64,000 bases of DNA from Halpernia frigidisoli (lineage in GTDB: Bacteria; Bacteroidota; Bacteroidia; Flavobacteriales; Weeksellaceae). Position 1 is the stretch's first letter. Each line of letters opens with the position of its first letter. The notes under the pieces were generated by a model. That model made no database searches. It was not told the DNA's origin and saw only the letters and a program-made list of their open reading frames with translations. The stretch is from the NCBI RefSeq assembly GCF_900113805.1, contig NZ_FOQT01000001.1, forward strand, positions 248,001 through 312,000, written 5' to 3'. A program made the translations under genes and the position numbers. Shown here piece by piece: positions 49,023 through 58,834 of this stretch.

Positions 49023-49030
49023 CAAAATTA
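49023..49030 (-). promoter_or_regulatory. TAnnTTTG promoter box of uvrA
   Basis: TAATTTTG on the minus strand, seven bases before the uvrA ATG. Confidence 0.5.
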
Positions 49031-49132
49031 ACGATTTTAATCTTTATTTTGGCTTGAAAAGGAAATGGTAAATGTTAATGTTTTATTTAAAAAATTAATA
49101 AAAAAATATCTATTTATTAAGAATATGTTAAT

Positions 49133-49140
49133 TATATTTG
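49133..49140 (+). promoter_or_regulatory. TAnnTTTG promoter box of the TonB-dependent receptor gene
   Basis: TATATTTG lies 87 bp before the receptor ATG. The leader in between shows no riboswitch that I can recognise. Confidence 0.45.
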
Positions 49141-49227
49141 CGCTGAAATTTTTTAGAAAAATGCTTGAGAGAGAGTGTTTGTCATTCTAAAGAAATATTT
49201 ACGATTTTATAATTAGAGTTAAAATTT

Positions 49228-51042
49228 ATGATTACAAAAGTTAGTTTAGTTTCATTTTTAAGTTTTTTCGCAATCTTTTCAGCGCAGCAAAAACAATCAG
49301 ACATAGATGAAGTTTATGTGCAGGGGAAGTTTTTAAATCTTCCGGTTTCAAAAATTAATGAAAATATTACCATCATTACAAAAGCCGAAATCGAGAAATC
49401 ACCGGCTAATAGTATTGATGAATTGTTGCAGTTAAACACTGGTTTAGATATTAGAAGACGCGGTTCAAATGGCGTTCAGTCCGATGTTTCTGTCCGTGGA
49501 AGTTCTTTCGAGCAGGTTTTAATTTTAGTAAATGGCGTTAGAATGAACGACAGTCAAACCGGTCACAATACTTTAAATATTCCTTTTGATCTGGATTCAG
49601 TTCAGCAAATTGAAATTATAAAAGGTCCGGCCGCGCAACGCTATGGCAACAATGCTTATGCAGGCGTTATTAACATCATTACCAAACCTTTAGCCGAAAA
49701 ATCAGTGAAAATTTCTGCAGAAGGCGGCGATTATAAATCTTATGATCTTGGCGCTAATGCTAATATAGGAAATGAAAAGTTTTCAAATTTATTTCAGATC
49801 CATTCTTCGGCATCAGACGGTTACCGTCACAATACGGATTACAAGATCAATAATTTTTATTACCAGAATAATCTAAAAATTAAAAATGGTGCGTTGAGTT
49901 TACAAGCAGGATTTTCAGAAAAAAAGTTTGGCGCCAACGGTTTTTATTCTTCACCAAAAGCAACAGAACAATATGAGGAAACGCAGGCTTCAATTGTGAG
50001 TATTTCGGGACGTCAAACTTTTGATAAATGGGATTTTAATTCAAATATTTCCTGGCGCCGCGGTCAGGATCTTTACTTATTTAACAGATATAAACCGCAA
50101 ATATATAGGAATTTACATTTGGGAAATAATATTAGCGGCGATTTTAATACTTCTTATCATTCAGGTTTTGGCGTAACAGGTTTGGGCGTTGCTTTGCGAA
50201 AAGAGATTTTGGTCAGTAATAATTTGGGCAGCAGAGAACGTTTTGTTTCTCAGTTATTCTTTGAACATCATTTTTCTTTGTTAAATGATAAATTGGCCAT
50301 TTCCCCGGGAATTTCTTATGCGAATTATTCCAAAGAAGGTAACTTTTTTTATCCAGGTTTAGACGCAGGATTTACTTTTAATGAAAACCATAAAATTTAC
50401 GGAAATATTTCAAAAGTTCACCGCGTTCCGACTTTTACAGATCTGTATTACACGAGCGGAACTGAACAAGGAAATGCGGATCTAAAACCAGAAAGCGCGG
50501 TTTCTACAGAAGTTGGTTATCAATTTAAAACCGATAATTTCCTTGCAAAAACCAGTTTTTTTACCAGAGATTCTGATAATTTAATTGATTGGGCAAAAGA
50601 TACGCCCGACGCAAAATGGACTGCAAGAAATATTGGAAAAGTATATTTGCAAGGCGTAGAAGTGGAAATTAAGCAAAATTTTTCCGGCTTTTTTAAATCA
50701 TACAGTTTGGGCTACACTTATCTGGATAATCAACAAAAAGATTCTGACACAAGGCTTTCCCGCTATAATTTAGAAAATCTAAAGCACCAATTTGTCGCGA
50801 CTTTGGAAAATAAATTTCTAAAAAATTTCACTAATGTCTTAACTTACAGATATAACGAAAGAGTCAATTTAGGAAGTTATAATTTGATTGATGAAAAACT
50901 AAATTATCACTTTAACGATTTTGCCGTTTATGTTTTAATTAATAATTTAACCAATTCAAAATACATTGAAACAAGTTTAGTTCCGATGCCGGGAAGATGG
51001 TTTCATGTAGGTTTGAGTTATAAAATTAAATTTTCTAATTGA
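49228..51042 (+). CDS. TonB-dependent outer-membrane receptor (BtuB-like size)
   Basis: A signal peptide (VSFLSFFAIFSAQ) is followed by a TonB-box-like stretch (DIDEVYVQGK) and a plug domain (IITKAEIEKSPANSIDELL, VSVRGSSFEQVLILVNGVR, IKGPAAQRYGNNAYAGVINI), then a beta barrel ending in aromatic-rich strands (PMPGRWFHVGLSYKIKF). At 604 residues it is small, like vitamin B12 or small siderophore receptors, rather than a SusC. There is no SusD or periplasmic partner next to it. The ligand is unknown. Confidence 0.9.
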   Translation: MITKVSLVSFLSFFAIFSAQQKQSDIDEVYVQGKFLNLPVSKINENITIITKAEIEKSPANSIDELLQLNTGLDIRRRGSNGVQSDVSVRGSSFEQVLILVNGVRMNDSQTGHNTLNIPFDLDSVQQIEIIKGPAAQRYGNNAYAGVINIITKPLAEKSVKISAEGGDYKSYDLGANANIGNEKFSNLFQIHSSASDGYRHNTDYKINNFYYQNNLKIKNGALSLQAGFSEKKFGANGFYSSPKATEQYEETQASIVSISGRQTFDKWDFNSNISWRRGQDLYLFNRYKPQIYRNLHLGNNISGDFNTSYHSGFGVTGLGVALRKEILVSNNLGSRERFVSQLFFEHHFSLLNDKLAISPGISYANYSKEGNFFYPGLDAGFTFNENHKIYGNISKVHRVPTFTDLYYTSGTEQGNADLKPESAVSTEVGYQFKTDNFLAKTSFFTRDSDNLIDWAKDTPDAKWTARNIGKVYLQGVEVEIKQNFSGFFKSYSLGYTYLDNQQKDSDTRLSRYNLENLKHQFVATLENKFLKNFTNVLTYRYNERVNLGSYNLIDEKLNYHFNDFAVYVLINNLTNSKYIETSLVPMPGRWFHVGLSYKIKFSN

Positions 51043-51065
51043 TTTAAAGATTAAGTGGATATCGA

Positions 51066-51140
51066 CTCGCAGATTTTATAGATTTGGCAGATTTTTACTA
51101 ATTTAAAGTATTTATCTGCGCTATCTGTAAAATCGGCGAG
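51066..51140. repeat. Intergenic dyad repeat of the CTCGCAGAT family
   Basis: A 27-base left arm (51066-51092) and right arm (51114-51140) are inverted copies with only a few mismatches, around an A+T core. It lies between the TonB receptor and dnaN. A related copy is at 63811-63886, sharing the ATCTGC...ATCTGTGTAATCTGCGAG-type arms. Confidence 0.65.
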
Positions 51141-51270
51141 ATTTTGAAAGATACTTTGTTAACTTGCCAATTATGTTAATATCTTTAAATGATTTTCATT
51201 GTTGTTGATAACTTTTTCAATCTAACATTATTTAACCAAAATTGGCTTTTCATTTTTAAAGTCAAATCGT

Positions 51271-51278
51271 TATATTTG
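51271..51278 (+). promoter_or_regulatory. TAnnTTTG promoter box of dnaN
   Basis: TATATTTG lies 18 bp before the ATG at 51297. It falls inside the longer open frame that begins at 51189, so that extension is unlikely to be translated. Confidence 0.6.
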
Positions 51279-51296
51279 TCAAATATTAAAATCTTT

Positions 51297-52427
51297 ATGA
51301 AATTTATAGTTTCCAGTGGCGAATTGCAAAAGGCTTTACAGATCGTAAGCGGCGTAATTTCGACTTCTCAATCCAGACCAATTCTGGAAAATTTTCTTTT
51401 TGATTTAAAGGAAAATACCTTAAAATTGACCGCCTCAGATGGTGAAACCACTTTAATTACTTCGCTTGAGGTAAAATCTGACGACGAAGGTAAATTTGCA
51501 GTTCCTGCGAAAATTTTTCAGGATTTTGTTAAAACTTATGGCGAACAGCCTTTAACGCTTTCTGTGAAAGAATCTGAAGATGGAAACGGAAGTTTGTTGG
51601 AAATTTTAGACGAAAAAGATAATTTTGCTGTCGCTTTAGACAACGCTGAAGATTATCCGGATATTCCTGAATTTGAGTCTTCACAAAGTATCACAATGCC
51701 TTCAGGAATTTTATCTGAGGCTTTGGCAAATACACTTTTTGCAACGAGTAATGATTCGCTTCGTCCCGTAATGACGGGTGTTCTGTTCCAATTTAAAGAA
51801 GATGAAACCAATTTCGTTTCTACAGATTCTCACCGTTTGGTAGTTTACAAAAGAGAAGATTTGGTAAATGCAGAGCCGATGGAGTTCATTATGCCGAAAA
51901 AACCATTGTCAATTTTCAAAAATATTTTGGCTAATTCTAACGAAGATGTAGCAATTGATTTTAATGAAAATATGGCGAAATTTACCTTCGGAAATAACAT
52001 TTGGATTTGTCGTTTGATCGATGGAAAATATCCAAATTATACAGCGGTAATTCCAAAAGAAAATCCGAATGTTTTGACAATTAACAGAGGACTTTTATTG
52101 AGCGCAATAAGAAGAGCGTCCATTATGTCGAATAAATCGACGAACCAAATCAGGTTTAAATTATCCGGCAATATTCTTCACCTTCACGCAGAAGATACAG
52201 AATATGCGAACAAAGCAGATATGCAGATTCCGTGTGATTACAATGGCGAAGATATTAATATTGGTTTCAGTTCTAAATTTTTAACGGAAATGCTTTCTGT
52301 TTTAAATTCTGACGATATCACGATGAAAATGTCCCAACCAAACCGTCCCGGAATTATTGAACCAGTTGATGGTTTAGAAGATAACGAACATATTTTAATG
52401 CTTTCTATGCCAGTAATTGGGATGTAG
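51297..52427 (+). CDS. dnaN: DNA polymerase III sliding clamp (beta subunit)
   Basis: This is the ring-shaped clamp that keeps the polymerase on DNA. The start chosen (MKFIVSSGELQKALQIVSG) matches the family and lies just after a promoter box; the frame is open 36 codons upstream but that part is hydrophobic and unrelated. Three clamp domains are present (SRPILENFLFDL; SLRPVMTGVLFQF; GFSSKFLTEMLSVL), with the usual LMLSMPVIGM end. It has 376 residues, a normal length. It is not next to dnaA or gyrB, as is common in this phylum. Confidence 0.96.
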   Translation: MKFIVSSGELQKALQIVSGVISTSQSRPILENFLFDLKENTLKLTASDGETTLITSLEVKSDDEGKFAVPAKIFQDFVKTYGEQPLTLSVKESEDGNGSLLEILDEKDNFAVALDNAEDYPDIPEFESSQSITMPSGILSEALANTLFATSNDSLRPVMTGVLFQFKEDETNFVSTDSHRLVVYKREDLVNAEPMEFIMPKKPLSIFKNILANSNEDVAIDFNENMAKFTFGNNIWICRLIDGKYPNYTAVIPKENPNVLTINRGLLLSAIRRASIMSNKSTNQIRFKLSGNILHLHAEDTEYANKADMQIPCDYNGEDINIGFSSKFLTEMLSVLNSDDITMKMSQPNRPGIIEPVDGLEDNEHILMLSMPVIGM

Positions 52428-52454
52428 AATTATAACAAATATTTTAATAAGATT

Positions 52455-52480
52455 GAGATTTGAGATGTATTTCAAATCTC
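52455..52480 (+). terminator. Hairpin after dnaN
   Basis: GAGATTTGA (52455-52463) pairs with TCAAATCTC (52472-52480), followed by TTCTTATTT. It is a modest terminator between dnaN and the next gene. Confidence 0.55.
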
Positions 52481-52491
52481 TTCTTATTTAA

Positions 52492-53784
52492 TTGAAAACA
52501 GTAATGGAACTTATAATTATTTTTGCTTTAGTTTTACTGAACGGCGTTTTTGCAATGTCTGAAATGGCCTTGGTCTCTTCCAGAAAATTTAAGTTAGAAA
52601 GCGCTAAAAACCACGGAAATGCAGGTGCGAAATCGGCACTTGAACTTTCTAAAACACCTTCCAGATTTTTATCGACCACGCAGATCGGAATCACCTTGAT
52701 CGGAATTATTTTAGGATTTTACAGTGGCGACGCGCTTACAAATCATTTTGCGGCTATTATTTCAAAAATATCATTTTTAGCACCATACGCAAAACAAATT
52801 TCCGGTCCGGCAATTATTATTTTTATTACTTATTTATCAGTTGTTTTCGGTGAACTTTTCCCAAAACAAATGGGAATGATTTTCCCGGAAAAAATTGCCA
52901 TTTTGGTTTCCAGACCGATGACCATTTTGGCTAAAATTGCGTCGCCATTTGTTTGGTTATTGACCAGCAGCAACACTTTGCTAATGCGTTTATTTGGCAT
53001 TAAAAAAAATATCAACAGCCACGTTTCTGAAGATGAAATAAAATCAATTATCAGAGAGAGTGCTAAAGGTGGTGAAATTGACGATGTAGAGCAGAATATT
53101 GTAGAACGCGTTTTTGAGTTGGGCGATACAAAAGCAAGCAATCTTTTTACACATAAAAACAATTTGACTTTCTTCGATTTTAATGATTCTTATGAGGAAA
53201 TTATTAAAAAAATAAATGGAGATCCGCACACCGCATATCCGGTTTCAGAAAATAGAAATACGGACGATGTAAAAGGAATTGTCTTAATTAAAGATTTTTT
53301 TTTCTATTCTAAAGAAAATGAATTTAATTTAAAAGATTTCATAAAATCACCAATTTACGTTTCCGAAAATACGAGTGCCTACAAAATTTTAGAAAATTTT
53401 CGACAGAGCAAAATTCATTTCGGAATTGTGATTGACGAATATGGAATTACGCAGGGCATGATAACAATGGATGATGTGATGGACGCATTGGTCGGCGATA
53501 TGTCTGACGAAGAAAAAAATGAATATAAAATAATAACAAAAACAGAAAATTCCTGGGAAGTGGATGGACAATTTTCACTTCGTAATTTTTCAAAGGAATT
53601 TCCGATCAGTATTAATGATGATATTCTTCAAAATATCCAGACCGTTGGCGGCTTCGTGACGCATTACTTTAAAGGAATTCCGACGGAAGGTGAGAAGGTG
53701 GATTACGAAAATTTCGAGTTTGAAATTTTGAGTAAAGACAACCAGAGAATTGACAAGATTTTAGTTAAAAATAAAACGACTTAA
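52492..53784 (+). CDS. CorC/HlyC-family (CNNM) membrane CBS protein, second copy
   Basis: The architecture is the same as that of the gene at 41840: DUF21 membrane domain (1-190), paired CBS domains (about 200-325; YGITQGMITMDDVMDALVGD) and CorC_HlyC domain (to 430). The frame begins at TTG 52492 (MKTVMELIII); the ATG four codons later (52504) is the more likely start. Its stop overlaps the pheT start by one base (TAATG), so the two are coupled. The two paralogues are clearly diverged. Confidence 0.87.
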   Translation: MKTVMELIIIFALVLLNGVFAMSEMALVSSRKFKLESAKNHGNAGAKSALELSKTPSRFLSTTQIGITLIGIILGFYSGDALTNHFAAIISKISFLAPYAKQISGPAIIIFITYLSVVFGELFPKQMGMIFPEKIAILVSRPMTILAKIASPFVWLLTSSNTLLMRLFGIKKNINSHVSEDEIKSIIRESAKGGEIDDVEQNIVERVFELGDTKASNLFTHKNNLTFFDFNDSYEEIIKKINGDPHTAYPVSENRNTDDVKGIVLIKDFFFYSKENEFNLKDFIKSPIYVSENTSAYKILENFRQSKIHFGIVIDEYGITQGMITMDDVMDALVGDMSDEEKNEYKIITKTENSWEVDGQFSLRNFSKEFPISINDDILQNIQTVGGFVTHYFKGIPTEGEKVDYENFEFEILSKDNQRIDKILVKNKTT

Positions 53785-56180
53785 TGAAAATTTCAAATAA
53801 TTGGCTTAAAGATTTTATAAGCACCGACTTAAATACAGATAAAATTAGCGAATATCTTACGGATATTGGTTTGGAAGTGGAAGGTGTAGAAAAATTTGAA
53901 AATATAAAAGGCAGTCTTGAGGGAATTGTTGTGGGCAAAGTTTTGACCTGCGAAAAACATCCAAATGCCGACAAATTAAATATCACAAGCGTAGATGTTG
54001 GAGGTCCAGAAATTCTTCAAATCGTTTGCGGCGCGCCAAATGTTGCTGCTGGGCAAACTGTTCCAGTTGCGGTTGTTGGTACAAAATTGTACGATAAATC
54101 CGGAAATTCTTTTGAAATAAAAAAGGCAAAAATCCGCGGTGAAGTTTCTGAAGGAATGATCTGCGCGGAAGACGAATTGGGTTTAAGCGACGACCACGGC
54201 GGAATTATGATCCTAAATGAGGATTATAAAAAAGGTGAATTATTCTCAAAATATTTTGATATTTCGAAAGATGAGGTTTACGAAATTGGTTTAACGCCAA
54301 ATAGAACCGACGCGATGTCGCATTATGGCGTTGCGCGGGATTTAAATGCGTTTCTGTCAAGCAACCAGTTGAAATCTGATTTTCAAAAATTAGTAGTTGA
54401 AGAACCAACAATTTCCGGAAGTCACGATTTTCACATTGAAGTTGAAAATGCAGAACTGGTTCCAAGATATTTAGGTGCGGTGATTGAAAATATTAAAATT
54501 TCAGAGTCTCCAAACTGGTTGAAAGACAGATTAAAAGCTATTGGTTTAAACCCAATAAATAATGTTGTCGATATTACAAATTATATTCTTCACGGATTTG
54601 GTCAACCTTTGCACGCTTTCGATGCGGCAAAAATTAAAGGCAATAAAATTATTGTTGGAAGTTTAAAAGAAGGAACAAAATTCTCCACTTTGGATGGAAT
54701 TGAACGCACTTTAAATGGTGTGGAAATCATGATAAAAGATGGCGATCAAAATCCGATGTGCATAGCGGGGGTTTTTGGTGGCGCCAATTCTGGGGTTTCG
54801 CCGGAAACCACAAAAATCGTTTTAGAAAGTGCTTATTTTAATCCAGTTGCGATTAGAAAAGCCGCTAAATCTCATGGTTTAAATACTGACGCATCTTTTA
54901 GATTTGAACGCGGCGTAGATATCAATAAAGCGAGAAAGGCATTATTGGTCGCAGTAAAAATGATTGAGGAAATTGCTGGCGGAAAATTAGTTGGTGAAAT
55001 TTTAGAATCTTATCCGAAGAAAATTGAGAACAGTTACGTTGTTTTTCGTTATTCAAAATTGGATCAGATCTTGGGAATGAAAATTCACCGGGAGAAAGTT
55101 AAAACAATTTTAAAATCTTTGGAAATTGAAGTTTTAAATGAAATAAATGATGGTTTAGAACTTTCGATTCCAACTTACAGAGCAGATGTGACGCGCGAAA
55201 TCGACGTTATAGAAGACATTTTGAGAATTTATGGTTACAATAAAATCAATGTTCCGGAAAAATTTTCTTTTTCGCCAGTCGCTTTAAATCTTGACGATCA
55301 GGATGCTTTGGAAAATTCGTGGGCAAGAACGCTCCAAAGTCAGGGTTTTAATGAAGTGATGAATAATTCTTTGCGTTCCGTGAAAGATGAAACCAATGCG
55401 GTAAAATTATTAAATCCTTTAAGTGGTGATCTGGCTTTTATGCGTAAATCACTTTTGGAAGGACTTTTAGAAAATGCAGCGTACAACATTAACAGGAAAA
55501 ACGCAGATTTAAAATTCTTTGAACTGGGTAAAATTTATCACAAAAAAGAGAAATATGAAGAGCGCAAACAACTGGCATTTTTAGTAACAGGAAGAAATCA
55601 TGCAGAAAACTGGACTTTGCCAAAATCTGCAACCAATTTCTATTATTTAAAATCTTATGTTACGCTTTTACTGGATAAATTAAAACTGACTTATCAGGAA
55701 TTGCCTTTAGATGATCCCCGCTTTTCAGAAGGTTTAGAATTGATTTCAGAAGGAAAAACTTTGGCAAGATTAGGAAAAGTTTCAGTAGAAAATTTGAAAG
55801 ATTCTGATGTAAACCAAGAAGTTTTCTATGCAGAAATTGAACTTGAAAATTGCGAGCACTTAAGAGTAAAAGATAATTTTAAATTTATTGATATTCCGAA
55901 GTTTAATAAGATCAGAAGAGATCTGGCTTTGCTTTTAGACAAGCAGATTTCTTACGCAGAACTCCATACATTAGCCAAGAAAAATCCGTCAAAATTCTTA
56001 AAAAATATTAATCTTTTTGATGTTTATGAAGGACAAAATTTGCCGGAAGGAAAAAAATCTTATGCTTTAAGTTTTGAATTGTTGAATGAAGAAAAAACCT
56101 TGGAAGAAAAAGATATTTCTGAAGTGATGAATGCTTTGATCAATTCTTTTAAAAAGGAATTTAATGCGGAATTGAGGTAA
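53784..56180 (+). CDS. pheT: Phenylalanyl-tRNA synthetase beta subunit
   Basis: This is the non-catalytic partner of PheS, with editing activity. An N-terminal EMAP-type tRNA-binding domain (about 40-150; EKHPNADKLNITSVDVGG, KAKIRGEVSEGMICAEDELG) is followed by B3/B4 editing, B5 (HREKVKTILKSLEIEV), a pseudo-catalytic domain and a C-terminal FDX-ACB domain (RRDLALLLDKQISYAEL). At 798 residues it is normal. pheS is not adjacent. It is translationally coupled to the CorC-family gene. Confidence 0.96.
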   Translation: MKISNNWLKDFISTDLNTDKISEYLTDIGLEVEGVEKFENIKGSLEGIVVGKVLTCEKHPNADKLNITSVDVGGPEILQIVCGAPNVAAGQTVPVAVVGTKLYDKSGNSFEIKKAKIRGEVSEGMICAEDELGLSDDHGGIMILNEDYKKGELFSKYFDISKDEVYEIGLTPNRTDAMSHYGVARDLNAFLSSNQLKSDFQKLVVEEPTISGSHDFHIEVENAELVPRYLGAVIENIKISESPNWLKDRLKAIGLNPINNVVDITNYILHGFGQPLHAFDAAKIKGNKIIVGSLKEGTKFSTLDGIERTLNGVEIMIKDGDQNPMCIAGVFGGANSGVSPETTKIVLESAYFNPVAIRKAAKSHGLNTDASFRFERGVDINKARKALLVAVKMIEEIAGGKLVGEILESYPKKIENSYVVFRYSKLDQILGMKIHREKVKTILKSLEIEVLNEINDGLELSIPTYRADVTREIDVIEDILRIYGYNKINVPEKFSFSPVALNLDDQDALENSWARTLQSQGFNEVMNNSLRSVKDETNAVKLLNPLSGDLAFMRKSLLEGLLENAAYNINRKNADLKFFELGKIYHKKEKYEERKQLAFLVTGRNHAENWTLPKSATNFYYLKSYVTLLLDKLKLTYQELPLDDPRFSEGLELISEGKTLARLGKVSVENLKDSDVNQEVFYAEIELENCEHLRVKDNFKFIDIPKFNKIRRDLALLLDKQISYAELHTLAKKNPSKFLKNINLFDVYEGQNLPEGKKSYALSFELLNEEKTLEEKDISEVMNALINSFKKEFNAELR

Positions 56181-56217
56181 GACTTTAATTGTTTAATTTT
56201 AACAAAAATAATAAATT

Positions 56218-56625
56218 ATGAAAAATATACTTTTAGCATTTTGCGCAGTAATTTTATTGGCGTCTTGTTCGTCAGTCAACGGTTTAAAATCTAAATCCGG
56301 AGCAAGTCAGGCTTCCTTAAACAATTCAAGTTGGACTTTAGCAACGGAAGTAAAAGGAACTGCGCCTACTTTATTAATAAGTGGCGACAGAATTTCTGGA
56401 AATGCAGGTTGTAATAATTACTTTTCCACGGAAATTAATTTAGATCCAACGGCGGGAAATTTTAGTGTAAAAAATATTGGCTCAACCAGAAAGATGTGTG
56501 ACAATATGGATGTTGAAACCAACTTCCTGAAAATGCTTGATGCAACTACAAAATATGTGGTTAAAGACAACGTTCTTGAACTTTACAAAGATAATTTGTT
56601 ATTGTTGAGATTTAATAAAATGTAA
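56218..56625 (+). CDS. META-domain lipoprotein
   Basis: The lipoprotein signal is MKNILLAFCAVILLASCSS (Cys17). It is followed by a META domain (SSWTLATEV, ISGNAGCNNYFSTEI, FSVKNIGSTRKMCDNMDVET, FLKMLDATTKYVVKDNVLEL), as in HslJ-like heat-shock or novobiocin-resistance proteins. At 135 residues it is complete. It lies 37 bp after pheT; co-transcription is possible, with a terminator after it. Confidence 0.85.
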   Translation: MKNILLAFCAVILLASCSSVNGLKSKSGASQASLNNSSWTLATEVKGTAPTLLISGDRISGNAGCNNYFSTEINLDPTAGNFSVKNIGSTRKMCDNMDVETNFLKMLDATTKYVVKDNVLELYKDNLLLLRFNKM

Positions 56626-56674
56626 ACAGATCTAAGATTTTAGAACCAAGAATCAAGATTTAAAAATCAAAAAT

Positions 56675-56711
56675 AAAAAAAGTGCAGAAACTAATTTCTG
56701 CACTTTTTTTA
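56675..56711. terminator. Bidirectional rho-independent terminator
   Basis: The core stem AGTGCAGAAA (56681-56690) pairs with TTTCTGCACT (56695-56704), extended by A6/T6, with a CTAA loop. It lies between the convergent META and CocE genes. Confidence 0.92.
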
Positions 56712-56746
56712 TTTAAATCTGACAACTATCAAGTGACAACCGTCAA

Positions 56747-58609
56747 CTATTTTATCACGTCTACTTCTAATTTACTATCGCCATAAATTTTAATGAACGC
56801 TTTGGTGTAATCTGCTTTTGTAGCAAGATTTACATTTGGAATGTATTTCTGCGGATTAACCGTAAATAAAGGAAACCAAGTGCTTTCAATTTGTACTTGT
56901 ATTTTATGTCCTTTTTTGAAGGTGTGCATTACGTCTTGCAATTTAAAATCAACCGCTGTTTTTTGGTTTGGAACCAATGCTTCAGGTTTTTCAATAGAAT
57001 TTCTAAATCTTGCAGGCATAATTTCACTTCTTACCATTTGGTGGTAATTCTGCAAAATCACATTTGGTTTATCTGCATTTTCTGGTTCATTATCTGGATA
57101 AACATCAATTAATTTTACAATAAAATCGGCGTCATCTGAAGTGGAAGAAATGTTTAATTTTGCCATTAATTCCCCACCAAAAGTAACATCATCATTTAAC
57201 ACATCCGTTGTAAAAGTTGCCACATCAGGTCGCATTTCTGCAAACCGTTGGTCTTCACTCATGTAATTTCTTGGAGTGAAACCATTTAGATCTTTCAGAT
57301 TTTCTGAGCTAATAACTGGTTTTGAAGGATCACTGTAATATTCTGTGGTCGTTTGTGAAGGCTCCATTTCTATTTTATTATTCACAAAATAGAAATCTGT
57401 TTTCTTTGCATCTGGTGAAGGATATTTTGCGAATTCATGCCATTTCTTTGAACCAGTGTCAAATAATATTGCTTCAGGAAGTCCTGCATCTTCTTTCGTA
57501 TTTCCTTTTAAATAATGAGCGAAAAATTTTGTTTCAAGATTTTTTTGGTAATAAGTCGCAATACTGTCACCAAAATAAATATCGTTATGATAGGCTTTTC
57601 CAGTTTCTCTTCCCCACGCACCATGAGAAAAAGGTCCCATCACGAGCGTACTTTTGGCTTTTGGAGAACTTTTTTCGATTGCTTTATAAATGTTTAATGG
57701 TCCGGAAAGATCTTCCGCATCAAACAAACCACCCACAACTAAAACCGCCTGATTGACGTTTTTAAAATGAGGCAATAAATTTCTTTCCTGCCAAAATTGA
57801 TCATAATTAGGATGGTACATAATTTCCTGCATGAAGAAATTATTTTTATAAAATTTATCAACACCTTCTTTCAAAGTGCCCATGTCGGTGAAAAATTTCA
57901 GACCATCATTAGAATACTTTTTTATCATCGTGTCACCGTACCAAGCTTCTGTAGTTGGTTTAGTTTTTTGAATTCCAAAAACAGGAAAAGTTCTGAAATA
58001 TCCTAACAAAAATCTTCCGTTGTGTAAAAAATCATCATTCCAAAAATTTGAAATTGGTGCTTGTGGCGAAGAAGCTACTAAAGCAGGATGATTTGACAAA
58101 ATCCCAACTGCAGTATAAAATCCCGGATAAGAAGTGCCGTATTGCCCAACTTTACCATTATTATTTTGAATATTTTTTACCAACCAGTCAACTGTGTCGT
58201 AAGTATCGGTACTTTCATCTACATCTTTCTTGGTTTTATGTTCCACTTGCGGCGTCATATTCGTCCAGTTTCCCTCGCTCATGTATCTTCCGCGAACATC
58301 CTGATAAACGTAAATGTAGCCATCTTTCATCATAAATGGATTTGGACCAAGACGTGTCGCAAATTTATCTTCACCGTAAGGCGCAATGCTGTAGCAGGTT
58401 CTTTGCATCACCATAGGATATTTTTTACTTTTGGAAATGTCTTTTGGTGTATAAACAGAAGTAAATAATTTTACGCCGTCACGCATTGTAATGTACATTT
58501 CTTTTTTGGTGTAATGATCCTGAACATAAGGATCTACCGCTCTTTTTTGGTCTTGTGAGAAACTAAAAACAAAGACAAAAAGAAGAAAAGCTGAACTGAA
58601 TTTTTTCAT
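56747..58609 (-). CDS. CocE/NonD-family hydrolase (X-Pro dipeptidyl-peptidase S15-like)
   Basis: This is an exported alpha/beta hydrolase of the group that includes cocaine esterase, glutaryl-7-ACA acylase and alpha-amino-acid ester hydrolase. The signal peptide (SSAFLLFVFVFSFSQ) is followed by a catalytic triad: S160 in YGTSYPGFY, D297 in GGLFDAEDL and H329 in GPFSHGAWG. The C-terminal jelly-roll domain (from about 420) is present (VTFGGELMAKLNISS; KKGHKIQVQIESTWFPLF). At 620 residues it is normal. The substrate cannot be read from the sequence. Confidence 0.9.
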   Translation of the reverse strand: MKKFSSAFLLFVFVFSFSQDQKRAVDPYVQDHYTKKEMYITMRDGVKLFTSVYTPKDISKSKKYPMVMQRTCYSIAPYGEDKFATRLGPNPFMMKDGYIYVYQDVRGRYMSEGNWTNMTPQVEHKTKKDVDESTDTYDTVDWLVKNIQNNNGKVGQYGTSYPGFYTAVGILSNHPALVASSPQAPISNFWNDDFLHNGRFLLGYFRTFPVFGIQKTKPTTEAWYGDTMIKKYSNDGLKFFTDMGTLKEGVDKFYKNNFFMQEIMYHPNYDQFWQERNLLPHFKNVNQAVLVVGGLFDAEDLSGPLNIYKAIEKSSPKAKSTLVMGPFSHGAWGRETGKAYHNDIYFGDSIATYYQKNLETKFFAHYLKGNTKEDAGLPEAILFDTGSKKWHEFAKYPSPDAKKTDFYFVNNKIEMEPSQTTTEYYSDPSKPVISSENLKDLNGFTPRNYMSEDQRFAEMRPDVATFTTDVLNDDVTFGGELMAKLNISSTSDDADFIVKLIDVYPDNEPENADKPNVILQNYHQMVRSEIMPARFRNSIEKPEALVPNQKTAVDFKLQDVMHTFKKGHKIQVQIESTWFPLFTVNPQKYIPNVNLATKADYTKAFIKIYGDSKLEVDVIK

Positions 58610-58644
58610 AGATTATAAAATTTCCACTAATTTATAATTAATTT

Positions 58645-58815
58645 TTTGGGCATGTCCTTTTTCTTGCGACTATTTTCGCAAAAAAGTTAGATTTCTAAAT
58701 AGAAAAACGTCGGTCTTCGGCTCCAATCTTTTTTTATTGCTTTAGAAATGTTTTTTAAATTGGTCATTTAGTTTTTAGCAATAAAAAAAGGATTTCTACC
58801 TGCGCCCTCATGCAG
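58645..58815. repeat. Flavobacteriia-type intergenic dyad repeat with variable core
   Basis: Outer blocks GGGCATGTCC (left) and CTGCGCCC (right), with inner blocks CGGCTCCAATCTTTTTTTAT/TGC and GCAATAAAAAAAGGATTTC, build a nested inverted structure. Wording of this type (GGGC...CC ... GGATTTC...GCCC) recurs in this bacterial group, recalled from memory. It fills most of the 276-bp gap between the CocE gene and the acidic small protein gene, where no gene is seen. Confidence 0.6.
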
Positions 58816-58834
58816 GATTTTTCATAAAAATAAA

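Noticed and set aside
49141-49227. A possible cobalamin riboswitch before the BtuB-sized TonB receptor
   Set aside because: The 87-bp leader is too short and lacks the B12-box sequence; I see no stable multi-branch fold.
51189-51296. A 36-codon N-terminal extension of dnaN
   Set aside because: The extension is hydrophobic and unlike any clamp, and a TATATTTG promoter box lies inside it; the usual MKF start is at 51297.
57322-57756. A 144-codon plus-strand frame inside the CocE hydrolase gene
   Set aside because: It lies opposite a clear enzyme with an intact catalytic triad and has no domain or start signal of its own.
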